A DNA stretch of 64,000 nucleotides from Hymenobacter siberiensis (GCF_018967865.2 NZ_JAHLZY020000001.1:1612001-1676000); one strand, 5' to 3'. Shown: positions 53,487 to 62,750, counted from the stretch's first letter. The notes: a model not told the origin generated them from the letters alone. A program made the numbers and translations.

Positions 53487-54974
53487 CTACTTGCGCAGCA
53501 CCCGAATACTGACGCGCCGGTTCAGGGCGCGGTTGGCGGGGGTGTTGTTGGGCCGCACGAAGTATTTGGGGCCGTAGCCCTTGGCTTGCAGGCGGTCGGC
53601 GCTCACGCCCATGCTGGCCAGCGTGAGCATGGCCGCGCGGGCGCGGTCTTCGCTGAGCTGGTAGTTCACCAGGGCCTCGCCGGTGCTGTCGGTATAGCCA
53701 CCTATTTTCACCACAGACTGCGGAAACGTGGTGAGAATGCTGGCAATGTTGCCCAGCTGCAGCGCCGACTCGGGCGTGAGCTGGGCCTTGCCGGTTTCGA
53801 AGTTGATGCGGTCGAGATTAATCCAGCCCTTGGTCCGGTTCACCGAATCGACCTGGAAGGCGGGCGACGAAAGGAAGGTGTAAAGCCGGTTTTCGGTCGA
53901 GTTGGCCCCCACTTTCTGGGTGGTGCCGTCGGCCAGCGTCAGCACAATGGGCCGGCCGGTGTCGTAGATGTAGGTGTCCCGGTCCTGGTCGTAGCGGCCG
54001 TTGGGCTCGTTGCCGCCGGCCGCCGGGCGGGCCGTGGCCAGCCGGTAGGCCCCACTGGCCGGGGCACGGCTGGGCAGGGGCTCCACGAGCCGGCTCCCCA
54101 GGGCGGGCGCGGGCGAGACTGCCATGGCTGCGGCTTCGGGGGTCGGGCCGGGGGCCTCGGCCGGGGCCGTTTCGGAGAGGGGAATATCGGCTGCCGTAGA
54201 TGCGGCGGGTGGAGATTGCGGGTTTGTTTCTGCCACCAGGTTGGTTGCCACCAGTGGCTGGTCCTGGCGCGGGGTGCTATGACCAAAGAAGTAGCCCAGG
54301 CACACGGCCAGCAGCAGCAGCCCGCCCCACTGCCAATACGGCGAAATAGCCCAGCCGTCTGCGGTTTCCGGGTTTGGCTCTGCCCAGGCGGCGGGGGTGG
54401 GGGCCAGCTGCACAGGTTGTACGGGCTGGTAGCGCAGGCTCAGCTCAGGGGGCAGGGGCGGTACGAGGCCAGGTTCCGAAGCCGGCAGCATGGCCGTGGC
54501 AATGGCCGCTTTCTCGGTGTGCAGCCAATAAACGAAGTCGGTGGGCGACAGGCTTTTCTCGGTGGCGGCGTGGCCCAGCACGCCCAGCACGGCCGTGGCG
54601 GCTATTTGCAGGAGCGTGTCGCTGGCCGATGGCCGGATGGCTGCCCCGGCGGCAATGCGGCTCACGGTGCTGCGGTAGGCACCGTCCAGCAGGTCGAGGA
54701 GCAGGTTCACGCCCCGCTCGTAGCGGGCGGCCGGGTGTAGGTCGGCCAGCGGCTGGAGCACCTGGGCCGAGTCGGCTTCGCGGACCAGCTCCAGCAGGCC
54801 CTCGGGCGTGAGTCCGTGCCCCACCCGGTCCGACAACTCGTTCAGCACCAGGTGCAACGCCTGGCGTAACGCATACTCAACGCTGGGCGCGGCTTCATCG
54901 AGCCGGGTACCGAGGCGGGCAATGGTTTCGCGGGTGAAGCAGTAGCTAACTGATTCGTTTACAGTATTTTTCAT
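53487..54974 (-). CDS. DUF937-OmpA fusion protein
   Basis: The 495-residue protein has an N-terminal cytoplasmic helical part like DUF937 (about 1-165; SASDTLLQIAATAVLGVLG), a single membrane helix (WGGLLLLAVCLGYFFG, about 215-232), a long Pro/Ala-rich linker (about 235-330) and a C-terminal OmpA domain (about 395-495; LDRINFETGKAQLTPES, IGGYTDSTGEALVNYQLSEDRA). The OmpA domain binds peptidoglycan in the periplasm, so the protein should tie a cytoplasmic module to the wall. Confidence 0.85.
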   Translation of the reverse strand: MKNTVNESVSYCFTRETIARLGTRLDEAAPSVEYALRQALHLVLNELSDRVGHGLTPEGLLELVREADSAQVLQPLADLHPAARYERGVNLLLDLLDGAYRSTVSRIAAGAAIRPSASDTLLQIAATAVLGVLGHAATEKSLSPTDFVYWLHTEKAAIATAMLPASEPGLVPPLPPELSLRYQPVQPVQLAPTPAAWAEPNPETADGWAISPYWQWGGLLLLAVCLGYFFGHSTPRQDQPLVATNLVAETNPQSPPAASTAADIPLSETAPAEAPGPTPEAAAMAVSPAPALGSRLVEPLPSRAPASGAYRLATARPAAGGNEPNGRYDQDRDTYIYDTGRPIVLTLADGTTQKVGANSTENRLYTFLSSPAFQVDSVNRTKGWINLDRINFETGKAQLTPESALQLGNIASILTTFPQSVVKIGGYTDSTGEALVNYQLSEDRARAAMLTLASMGVSADRLQAKGYGPKYFVRPNNTPANRALNRRVSIRVLRK

Positions 54975-55196
54975 AATGTGACAATTGTTCGGAAATACTT
55001 TTTAGAATCGCACGTGGCCCAGCTGCCACGCAACACCCTGCCTTGCCCGCGCACGCGGCTGCTGGAGTATGCTGATTGTCAATCTTATGCAACTATTTCA
55101 TGGCTAAACAAAAATAACAAAATTTATTCATAATAAACATTATAAATATTAATTATAATAATACATTTAATTCGAAGCTGCTCTCCGCCGGGAAGC

Positions 55197-55204
55197 TACT
55201 TTTG
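55197..55204 (+). promoter_or_regulatory. -7 promoter box TACTTTTG
   Basis: This exact match lies 8 bp before the ATG at 55213 and downstream of a long AT-rich stretch (55080-55170). Confidence 0.6.
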
Positions 55205-55212
55205 GGGTTGCC

Positions 55213-55863
55213 ATGAACGACCCGGAAATTCGCGTCCTGCTCTACCCGCTGCTGGTGGGCGGCGTACGCATCGATGAGCTGCCCACCGGCACCACCCGCG
55301 CCGATGTGGTGCACATCACCGAGCACTTCATGCACGGCTACGAGGTGAAGGGCGACGGCGACACCCTGCAACGGGTGGCCAACCAGCTGCGCTGCTACGG
55401 CGAGGTCTACGACTTTGTCACCTTCATTGTGACCGCAAAGCACCTGCCCAAGCTGCTGCCGCTGCTGCCCGCGTGGGTGGGCGTGTTGGTAGCTTCGGCC
55501 GAGGGGCTGCATCCGCACCGCGCCGCCGGCTACAACGCCACCGTGGAGCGTGCGCCGCTGGCCAAGCTCCTGCTATTGGAAGAAGTGAAGCAGTTTTTGC
55601 TAGCGCGGGGCCTCACGGGCGTGAGTACGCTGCGGAGCCGCGAAGTGAGCAATTTTCTGCGCACCACGCAGCTGGTGCCGCTTTCCAGCCTGGCGCAGTT
55701 CGTGCGCGAGCGCCTCATTGCCCGCCTGCCCGAACGCCTGCTCATGCGGGCTGAGCGCAAGGCCGAGCGCGAGCGCCTGCCACCCCGCCGCAAAAAAGCC
55801 CGACCCAAAGCCAAAAAGAAGAAGCCGGCCGGGCGCAAAAAGCCCGTGCCGCCTAGCCGCTGA
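55213..55863 (+). CDS. MmcB/sce7726-like DNA repair protein
   Basis: The 216-residue protein has the fold of MmcB-family nuclease-like repair proteins: RVLLYPLLVGGVRIDELPTG, RADVVHITEHFMHGYEVKGD (E and K of a PD-(D/E)xK site), DTLQRVANQL and CYGEVYDFVTFIV. The last 45 residues are almost all Lys, Arg and Pro (KKARPKAKKKKPAGRKK), suited to DNA binding. It is cytoplasmic, with a probable leaderless transcript. Confidence 0.8.
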   Translation: MNDPEIRVLLYPLLVGGVRIDELPTGTTRADVVHITEHFMHGYEVKGDGDTLQRVANQLRCYGEVYDFVTFIVTAKHLPKLLPLLPAWVGVLVASAEGLHPHRAAGYNATVERAPLAKLLLLEEVKQFLLARGLTGVSTLRSREVSNFLRTTQLVPLSSLAQFVRERLIARLPERLLMRAERKAERERLPPRRKKARPKAKKKKPAGRKKPVPPSR

Positions 55864-55902
55864 GAGCGGCCGGGCGGCACGGGCGCAGGGGCGGCCAAGC
55901 GG

Positions 55903-56682
55903 TTATTTCTGCTTCAGGGCAGCGGCTACGGCTTGGTCGAGCAGGGGCTCCATCACGCGGTAGCCGGCCAGGTTGGGGTGCACCCCGTCTTCGCCGTAGG
56001 CTTTTTTCAGGCCGTTCAGGTCGTCTTTCAGGGCGGTGTGAAGGTCGTAGTACAGGAGGTAGCGCTGGCCGGCGTAGGCTTTGATTTGCTGGTTAAGGGC
56101 CAGGATTTTGGGGGCCGGCTCCAGGCCCTTGCGCCACCAGAAGTCCGAAGCCGGCGCCACCGCGCCCAGCACCACCCGTAGGCCGTGGGCCTGGGCCAGC
56201 TCGGTCATCGTCATGATGTTGTTCATCGTGGTTTGCGGGTTGTAGGGGCCGTTATTTTCGGCCACATCGTTGGTGCCCACCAGGATGACGACCACGGCCG
56301 GGTGCAGGTCAATCACATCGGCCCGGAAGCGCACCACTGTCTGGCCCGTGGCCTGGCCGCTGATGCCCCGGCCCACGTAGTCGTACGTTTTACCCTTGAA
56401 AAAGGCCGAATCCTGCTTCACCCAACCCTCGGTGATGGAATTGCCGATGATGACCACGCGGGGCCGGCCGGGCGTGGGCGCGGGCAGGCGCTGGTTGGCC
56501 GCCGCATAGCGCTGGAGGTTGGGCCAGTCGTTATGCAGCAGGTATTCCTGCCGCTGATGGTAGGCTTCGTCGTCGGCTTTTTTAGTGGTGGCCGCGTCGG
56601 CGGGCTGCTGGGCGCGGGCGGGCGCGGCGGCTAGTGCGGCAGCAAGCAGGAGGGCTACGGGGAGGCGTTTGGGGAAAGGCAT
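55903..56682 (-). CDS. Secreted SGNH/GDSL esterase
   Basis: The 259-residue hydrolase has a signal peptide (LPVALLLAAALAAAPARA) and the four SGNH blocks: IIGNSITEGW with the catalytic Ser, GRGISGQAT, VGTNDVAENNG and GVHPNLAGY with the catalytic His. It is likely a carbohydrate esterase in the periplasm or outside. A GH30 gene follows upstream on the same strand, past a family A repeat, and the two may act on the same glycan. Confidence 0.9.
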   Translation of the reverse strand: MPFPKRLPVALLLAAALAAAPARAQQPADAATTKKADDEAYHQRQEYLLHNDWPNLQRYAAANQRLPAPTPGRPRVVIIGNSITEGWVKQDSAFFKGKTYDYVGRGISGQATGQTVVRFRADVIDLHPAVVVILVGTNDVAENNGPYNPQTTMNNIMTMTELAQAHGLRVVLGAVAPASDFWWRKGLEPAPKILALNQQIKAYAGQRYLLYYDLHTALKDDLNGLKKAYGEDGVHPNLAGYRVMEPLLDQAVAAALKQK

Positions 56683-56700
56683 ATTGAATGATAAATAAAA

Positions 56701-56792
56701 CGGTCATGCTGAGCGCAGTCGAAGCATCTCTACCGCAGTAGTAATCATTTACTATTACGGTAGAGATGCTTCGACTGCGCTCAGCATGACCG
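56701..56792. repeat. Family A inverted repeat, perfect 35-bp arms
   Basis: The arms 56701-56735 and 56758-56792 contain GTCATGCTGAGCGCAGTCG. The 22-nt centre is itself partly paired. It lies between the SGNH esterase and GH30 genes. Confidence 0.92.
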
Positions 56793-56819
56793 CCAGGGCT
56801 TTAAGCAAGCAGCACCGTT

Positions 56820-58304
56820 CTAATTAACCACCAGCGTCATAATGGAGTGCGCGGCGGCCGTGGTATTGGTGCCTTGGCCGTGCATCCAGAGCTGGAATGC
56901 CTCGGGCTTGTCGGTCTGGTTCATCACCACCACGGCTACGCTGCCATCGGGGTTGCGGTAGGCGGTGGTTTGCAGGGTGTCGCGGTTAGACGATGCGCTG
57001 ATGCGCTTCGCGCCGGGGCGGATGAACTTCGAGAAGTGGCCGATATAGTAGTAGGCGTTGGTGTAGATGAGCTTGCCGGTTCTGGTGTCGGCAATGACCG
57101 GGGCAAAGCAGAAGTTGCCGACGTGGTTCGGCCCGCCGGTTTCGTCCAGCAGCACGTTCCAGTCGGTCCAGCCCACGGTGCCGGCGTTGAAGTCGCCAAT
57201 CAGCGAGTGGCCATACTTCTCGCCCAGCGCCCAGTCATCGACTTTGGCCAGGTCGAATTTCTCCTGGCAGCCTTCCGTGAAAATCAGGTTGGTGTTGGGG
57301 AAAGCCTCTTTCACGCGCCGCTCGTTCTCAAACAGCATGCTGCTGCCGGTCCAGGTTTCGTACCAGTGGTAGCCGATGCCCCACACGTATTTGGCGGCCT
57401 CGGGGTCGTTGAGCACGGTGCTGGCGCGCTGAAACAGCAGGTCGCGGTTGTGGTCCCAGGCAATGAGCTTTTTCGAACCCAGTCCGCCTTTGGCCAGCGT
57501 GGGGCCGAGGTAGCCCTTGATGAAATCCCGCTCGTCCTCGCCGGTAAAAATGCACGACTCCCACTTCTGGGTGGCCATGGGCTCGTTCTGCACCGTGAGG
57601 CCCCAGATGGGGATGCCCAGCTGCTCGTAGGTCTTGATGAACTTCACGTAGTAATCGGCCCAGGCCTGGCGGTATTGGGGCAGGAGCTTGCCGCCGTGCA
57701 GCATTTCGCCGTTGGTTTTCATCCAGCCGGGCGGGCTCCAGGGACTCACAAATAAGGTCAGTTTACCGCCGGCCGCCGCCATCACCTGCTTGATGAAGGG
57801 GATGCGAAACTGCTCATCATGCTGCACGCTAAAGGTTTTCAGCGCCTCGTCCTTGTCGGCCACGTAGGTGTAGCTGCCGCTCGAAAAGTCGGAGCTGTGA
57901 ATGCTGGTGCGCCCCAGCGTGTAACCGATGCCACTCGTGGGGCTGTAATACGCGTTGAGAAACTCCTGCTGCTGGGGTTTGGGCAGCTTGGCGAAGGTTT
58001 CGGCTGAGGCATCGGTGAGCGCCCCGCCGATGCCGAGCATGGTTTGGAACGAGTGGCCGGGGTCGACAAACACGCAGACCTGGGTTTCCAGGGGCTGGGC
58101 GGCGGGCGCAAAGCTGAGGTTGCCGCCGGCCGCCAGGCGCTGGCTGGTACCCTGCACGGTAGCAAATACGTGGGCCGTCTTGCCAGCCGCCGAGTAGGTG
58201 GCCGGTGCGGGCCGGGTAGCGACTGGTTTTGTCTTGATTTGCTGAGCGTTGGCATTGAGGCCAAGCACGGAAAGCAGCAGCAGGGGTGGGAGTTTGGCAA
58301 GCAT
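56820..58304 (-). CDS. Secreted glycoside hydrolase family 30
   Basis: The 494-residue enzyme has a signal peptide (MLAKLPPLLLLSVLGLNANA), a TIM-barrel with the acid/base Glu241 in GLTVQNEPMATQ and nucleophile Glu344 in LIFTEGCQEKF, and a C-terminal beta domain typical of GH30. FVSPWSPPGWMKTNGEM is the GH30 signature of the glucosylceramidase/beta-1,6-glucanase group. It should degrade extracellular beta-glucans. The ATG at 58304 is set by the signal peptide. Confidence 0.92.
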   Translation of the reverse strand: MLAKLPPLLLLSVLGLNANAQQIKTKPVATRPAPATYSAAGKTAHVFATVQGTSQRLAAGGNLSFAPAAQPLETQVCVFVDPGHSFQTMLGIGGALTDASAETFAKLPKPQQQEFLNAYYSPTSGIGYTLGRTSIHSSDFSSGSYTYVADKDEALKTFSVQHDEQFRIPFIKQVMAAAGGKLTLFVSPWSPPGWMKTNGEMLHGGKLLPQYRQAWADYYVKFIKTYEQLGIPIWGLTVQNEPMATQKWESCIFTGEDERDFIKGYLGPTLAKGGLGSKKLIAWDHNRDLLFQRASTVLNDPEAAKYVWGIGYHWYETWTGSSMLFENERRVKEAFPNTNLIFTEGCQEKFDLAKVDDWALGEKYGHSLIGDFNAGTVGWTDWNVLLDETGGPNHVGNFCFAPVIADTRTGKLIYTNAYYYIGHFSKFIRPGAKRISASSNRDTLQTTAYRNPDGSVAVVVMNQTDKPEAFQLWMHGQGTNTTAAAHSIMTLVVN

Positions 58305-58988
58305 GGTGGAAGGGCTAAGGATGAGGGTGGCAGGGCCGGGAATGCAGCCGTGTGCGTAAGCGACAGCCCAAGGGCTTTTGCATTGCCTGGCCGCCCGGCC
58401 GCCCAGGCAAATGTAGCCGCCTGTACCGAAGCTGTTGGGGTGAAAAAAGCGACTGGCTGGCTTGTAAAGCATTTTCAGTAATTGCTGATACACCTACAGC
58501 ACACGTCGAGACCCGAGGGCTGGGCTGGCAGGTGCCGCGCTGGTCCCTAATCAGCCCGGCCGCCATGCGCTTAAAAAACAAGCGAAAAAAGTAGCGGCCA
58601 GGCCTACCAGAACTTGTCCATACCCAAATCCGGAGTCATTGCGCCGGTCTGACCGCCCTAGGCGGTCAGACCGGTAGTCGTCCGGGCGGAATCGTGCTCA
58701 CTTCAACCAGTCAGACCGCCTGGGGAGGTTGCGCCGGTCCGACCGGTAGTCGTCCGGGCAGAATCGTGCTCACTTCAACCGGTCAGACCGCCTAGGGTAA
58801 GCGCAAGGCGTACAAGAAGGCACTTTCGGATGTGCCGATGAGTCGCACGAAGCAATTGTGTTGGCGGTTGCGGGGCCGGCAGACGGTTGGGTGGCGCAGG
58901 CTGCGGCGTTGTGGCCGGGCTGCATCTTTTGGCTGGCCACGGCGGGGTACGCCTGCGGTTGGGCATCATGAGAAAAACCCCCAGACGC
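58305..58988. other. Gene-less spacer with family C repeat
   Basis: Holds the family C repeat (58644-58797). The other parts (58305-58640 and 58800-58985) have open frames but no recognisable protein. I see nothing else. Confidence 0.5.
58644..58797. repeat. Family C mosaic repeat, inner unit twice
   Basis: Starts with a palindrome (14-bp arms 58644-58657 and 58661-58674 around CTA) and contains two copies of the unit GTCGTCCGGGCGGAATCGTG ... CACTTCAACC. It has the same order of blocks as 27488 and 38456. Confidence 0.82.
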
Positions 58989-59020
58989 AAAAAATCCCGG
59001 CCGTTGCTGCGACCGGGATT
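58989..59020 (-). terminator. Terminator of the minus-strand tRNA
   Basis: On the minus strand AATCCCGG / CCGGGATT is followed by a T-run; it begins 5 bp after the tRNA end. Confidence 0.8.
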
Positions 59021-59024
59021 GTTG

Positions 59025-59100
59025 CTGTAGAGAGAGGACTCGAACCTCTAATTTTACTAGCGAGATAGGCTAGCGCGTCTGCCAGTTCCGCCACCCCACA
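59025..59100 (-). tRNA. tRNA-like gene with Leu-type scaffold and odd anticodon
   Basis: It folds as a cloverleaf of 76 nt: acceptor TGTGGGG/CTCTACA, D-arm GCG-GAACTGGCAGA-CGC (Leu/Ser class layout), anticodon stem CTAGC/GCTAG and T-arm AGAGG-TTCGAGT-CCTCT. The anticodon loop CTATCTC would give anticodon ATC with a pyrimidine at position 37, both unusual, and the variable region has only 7 nt. Promoter and terminator look intact. It could be a degenerate tRNA-Leu or an odd functional tRNA. Confidence 0.65.
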
Positions 59101-59113
59101 AGGTTCAATAATT

Positions 59114-59121
59114 CAAAAGTA
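59114..59121 (-). promoter_or_regulatory. -7 promoter box TACTTTTG for the odd tRNA
   Basis: This exact match on the minus strand lies 13 bp before the tRNA 5' end, the same spacing as at tRNA-Arg. Confidence 0.65.
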
Positions 59122-59309
59122 GGTAAAATAATTATTAATAAAAATATAAATTTTTAAGATTATTTTATTGTTAAATTTTGATAATCAGGCAAATATCTTT
59201 TAAGGGAATAATATTTCCCCAATTGGAAACCCGACATACTCGCTGGAAACAAAGATTCCGCCTTCCGCAGCCGCCCTTTTATTTTTTGTTGGAATAAACA
59301 GTAAAAATA

Positions 59310-60389
59310 GTGACTGCCAGCTCTATTCGCAAAATTATTCATTTGGATATGGATGCATTTTATGCTTCGGTGGAGCAGCGCGACCACCCCGAGCTGCGCG
59401 GCCGGCCCGTGGCGGTGGGCGGTGCGCGGGAGCGGTGCGTGGTAGCGGCGGCCAGCTACGAGGCCCGGCAATTTGGGGTGCGCTCGGCCATGCCGAGCGC
59501 CACGGCGCTGCGCAAATGCCCGGAACTGGTGTTCGTGCCGCCGCGCTTCGCGGCGTATAAGGAAGTGTCGCGGCAGATTCGGGCCATCTTCGCCGAGTAC
59601 ACGCCATTGATTGAGCCCGTGTCGCTCGACGAGGCCTACCTCGATGTGACGCTCAACCTAAAGCAGATGGATTCGGCTACCCAGATTGCGCGGGAAATCC
59701 GGGCCAAAATTCTGGCCGAAACCGGGCTCACGGCCTCGGCGGGTATTTCGTATAATAAATTTCTGGCCAAGCTGGCCTCCGACTACCGCAAGCCCAATGG
59801 GCAGTTTGTGGTGCGGCCCGCGCAGGGGTTAGCCTTTGTGGCAGGGCTGGCGGTGGGCCAGTTCCACGGCGTGGGCCCCGTGACGGCGGCCCGCATGAAC
59901 GAGCTGGGCATCTTCACCGGGGCCGACTTGCGGGCGCAGACGGTGGCCTTTCTGCATCAGTGCTTTGGCAAGGTGGGGCGCTACTACTTTGCCATTGCGC
60001 GGGGCGAGGACGAGCGGCCCGTGGTGGCCGACCGCCTGCGCAAATCTATGGGCTCGGAAACCACTTTTGGGCAGGATTTGCACGAATTTGCCGACCTGCT
60101 GGAGGCTCTGCAGCCGCTGTTAGAAGACGTGTGGGAGTATTGCCAGCGCAGCGGCATCCGGGGCCGGACGGTGACGCTGAAGGTGAAATTCGGCGACTTC
60201 CAGCAAATCACGCGCAGCCGCAGCGGCGTGGGCCTGGTGCCAGGGCCGGAGGTGCTGGCCCGCATTTGCCGCGAGCTGGTGGAAGGGCTGTTTCCGCTGG
60301 AAAAGGGCGTGCGGCTGCTGGGCGTCACGCTCTCCAACCTGAGCAATGCGCAGGAGGGGGCCGGCCGGCAGCTCACGCTGAGCTTCTGA
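59310..60389 (+). CDS. dinB: DNA polymerase IV
   Basis: The 359-residue Y-family polymerase copies damaged DNA. Catalytic Asp13 and Asp15 are in HLDMDAFYAS, SLDEAYLD (105-112) carries the second acidic pair, and ISYNKFLAKLASDYRKP is the palm/finger signature. The length is normal. The beta-clamp binding motif is probably at the very C-terminus (QLTLSF). The gene starts with GTG at 59310. I see no clear LexA box upstream. Confidence 0.93.
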   Translation: MTASSIRKIIHLDMDAFYASVEQRDHPELRGRPVAVGGARERCVVAAASYEARQFGVRSAMPSATALRKCPELVFVPPRFAAYKEVSRQIRAIFAEYTPLIEPVSLDEAYLDVTLNLKQMDSATQIAREIRAKILAETGLTASAGISYNKFLAKLASDYRKPNGQFVVRPAQGLAFVAGLAVGQFHGVGPVTAARMNELGIFTGADLRAQTVAFLHQCFGKVGRYYFAIARGEDERPVVADRLRKSMGSETTFGQDLHEFADLLEALQPLLEDVWEYCQRSGIRGRTVTLKVKFGDFQQITRSRSGVGLVPGPEVLARICRELVEGLFPLEKGVRLLGVTLSNLSNAQEGAGRQLTLSF

Positions 60390-60617
60390 GGGCTTCCGCA
60401 CTGCTGCCGGCATGCGTCGCAGACGCGCGCCAGCAATCCGTCCAGCAATCCGTTCCGCGTCCGCATTTCGCAACCTTTGTCGGTTCTTTTTCGACTTTGG
60501 GAGCAATTATTGGTGCGATTCTGGTTAGGGAAGCAGCATCTTTACCCTTTGGCCCGTCAGGGCGCAGGTATCGGCCCCGGCCAAACCCACTTTCCTTTCT
60601 TCATCAGCCCTTTTCGC

Positions 60618-62750
60618 ATGCAATTCCCCCGCTTCAAACTGGGATTATATTCCACCTCCGTGCTGGCCCTGCTGGGGCTGGCTTCCTATTCCGTGTACCA
60701 GGGCACACCGACGCGTGACCAGGTAGTGCTCGGCGTGATGATGCAGGGCCTGAACCAGCTTCATTACCAGCCCGAAAAGATTGACGACCAGTTTTCGCAA
60801 CGTGTGTACGACTTGTATATCAAGCGCATAGATGTGAACAAGCAGCTGCTGCTGGTGCCGGAAGTGGCCCAGCTCAGCCAGTTCAAAACCAAAATTGACG
60901 ATGAGATACGCGGCGGCAGCCACGAGTTTCTGGATGCTACGAGCCAGCTGCTGGCCAAGCGCATGCCCGAGATTCAGGTGCTTTACCGCCAGCTGCTGGC
61001 CCAGCCCTTCGATTTTTCGGTGCAGGAAAGCTGGGAAACCGACCCCACCAAGGCCACCTACGCCGCCAATGCCGCCGAGCAGCGCGAGCAGTGGCGCAAG
61101 ATGCTGAAGTACCAGACCCTGGCCCGCCTCTCGGAAATGATGGACGAGGAGGCCAAGAAGAAGGACAAACCACTGGCTGCCAACAAAGTTGGTGCCTCGC
61201 CAGCCACCACCACCGACAAAACCCGCACGCCCGCCGAGATGGAGGCCGAGGCCCGCAAGCGCGTGCTGAAATACTACGACGACGTATTTATCGACCAGCT
61301 GCAAACCGATGCTAACGACCGCCTGGCCGTCTTCGCCGAGGCCATTGCCAACAGCTACGACCCGCACACGGACTATTTCGCACCCATTGCCCGCGAAAAC
61401 TTCGACATCACTATGAGCGGCCGTCTGGAGGGCACGGGCGCGCAGTTGCAGGAAGACGGCGGCAAGCTGAAAGTGGTCGACATCGTGGCCGGCTCGGCTT
61501 CGTCGCGGCAGGGCGAGCTGAAAGTGGGCGACCTCATCCTACGCGTGGCGCAGGGGGCCGCCGAGCCCGTGAGCGTGGAAGGCATGCGCTTCGATAAGGC
61601 CGTGAAGCTCATTCGCGGGCCGAAGGGCACGGAGGTGCGCCTCACGGTGCGCAAGCCCGACGGGGCTACCCAGGTCATCCCTATCATCCGGGATGTGGTG
61701 GTAATTGAGGAAACCTACGCCCAGTCGGCCCTCATCAAGCAGGGCGGCCGCACGTATGGCTACCTCAACCTGCCCGGTTTCTACGCCGATTTCAGCGGCA
61801 AGGGCGGCCGCAGCAGCGCCGCCGACGTGAAGGCTGAGCTGGCCAAGCTCAGCAAGGAAAACGTGGCCGGCGTGGTGCTCGACCTGCGCTACAACGGCGG
61901 CGGCTCGCTGCGCGACGCCGTGGACATGGGCGGCCTGTTTGTGCCCACCGGCCCCATGGTGCAGGTGAAAACCAGCCGTGGCCCGGCCCAGCCCGTGGCC
62001 GATACCGACCCCGCCGTGCAGTATGCCGGCCCACTGGTGGTGCTGGTGAACAAGTACAGCGCCTCGGCTTCCGAGATTCTGGCGGCCGCCATGCAGGACT
62101 ACCAACGCGCCATCATCTTGGGCAGCACTACCTATGGCAAAGGCACGGTGCAGCAGGTATTTGACCTGGACAATGCCGTGAACGCGCAGGCCAGCGGCCT
62201 CAAGCCCCTGGGCTCGCTCAAGCTCACCATCCAGAAATTCTACCGCGTGAATGGCGGCTCGACCCAGTTTAAGGGCGTGACGCCCGACATTACGGTGCCC
62301 GATGCCCTGGCTTCCTTCGCCAAGGGCGAGCAGGAATCGGAATACCCGCTGCCCTGGGATGAGATTGCGCCCGCCGCGTTTCAGCCTACCAATACCCTGC
62401 CGGCCCTGGCCACGCTGAAGGCCAACAGCGCCGCCCGCGTGGCCGCCAGCCCCGGCTTCAAGCTCATTACCGAGGCCGCCCAGCGCGCCACCGCCCGCCA
62501 GAAGCAAACCATGCTGTCGCTGAACCTGGCCGCTTACCGCACCCAGCAGGTGGAGGCTCGGGCCATCAACAAGCAGCAAACGGCCGCCCAGAATGCCCTA
62601 GCCGTGCTCGACGTGGCCGCCCTGCCCGCCGATGCCCGCCCGGCATCCGACTCCACGGCCGCCAAGCGCCTCGCCCGCTTCCTCAAGCCCCTGCGCAAAG
62701 ACCCCGCCCTGGCCGAAGCCGTGGCCGTGATTGGCGACGAGCTGAAGTAG
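60618..62750 (+). CDS. Tail-specific protease (Prc/CtpA-like, S41)
   Basis: The 710-residue periplasmic protease removes or degrades proteins with certain C-termini. It has an N-terminal signal/anchor (YSTSVLALLGLASYSVY), a long helical domain, a PDZ domain (about 240-330; GSASSRQGELKVGDLILRV) and the S41 catalytic domain with Ser in NKYSASASEILAAAM and Lys in YGKGTVQQVFDL. The C-terminal helical domain (about 560-710) is as in Prc proteins. The ATG at 60618 starts the anchor; 60477 is too early. Confidence 0.92.
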   Translation: MQFPRFKLGLYSTSVLALLGLASYSVYQGTPTRDQVVLGVMMQGLNQLHYQPEKIDDQFSQRVYDLYIKRIDVNKQLLLVPEVAQLSQFKTKIDDEIRGGSHEFLDATSQLLAKRMPEIQVLYRQLLAQPFDFSVQESWETDPTKATYAANAAEQREQWRKMLKYQTLARLSEMMDEEAKKKDKPLAANKVGASPATTTDKTRTPAEMEAEARKRVLKYYDDVFIDQLQTDANDRLAVFAEAIANSYDPHTDYFAPIARENFDITMSGRLEGTGAQLQEDGGKLKVVDIVAGSASSRQGELKVGDLILRVAQGAAEPVSVEGMRFDKAVKLIRGPKGTEVRLTVRKPDGATQVIPIIRDVVVIEETYAQSALIKQGGRTYGYLNLPGFYADFSGKGGRSSAADVKAELAKLSKENVAGVVLDLRYNGGGSLRDAVDMGGLFVPTGPMVQVKTSRGPAQPVADTDPAVQYAGPLVVLVNKYSASASEILAAAMQDYQRAIILGSTTYGKGTVQQVFDLDNAVNAQASGLKPLGSLKLTIQKFYRVNGGSTQFKGVTPDITVPDALASFAKGEQESEYPLPWDEIAPAAFQPTNTLPALATLKANSAARVAASPGFKLITEAAQRATARQKQTMLSLNLAAYRTQQVEARAINKQQTAAQNALAVLDVAALPADARPASDSTAAKRLARFLKPLRKDPALAEAVAVIGDELK

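Noticed and set aside
58775..59068. Small frames in the spacer before the odd tRNA
   Set aside because: They overlap the tRNA, its terminator or the family C repeat and show no protein-like pattern.
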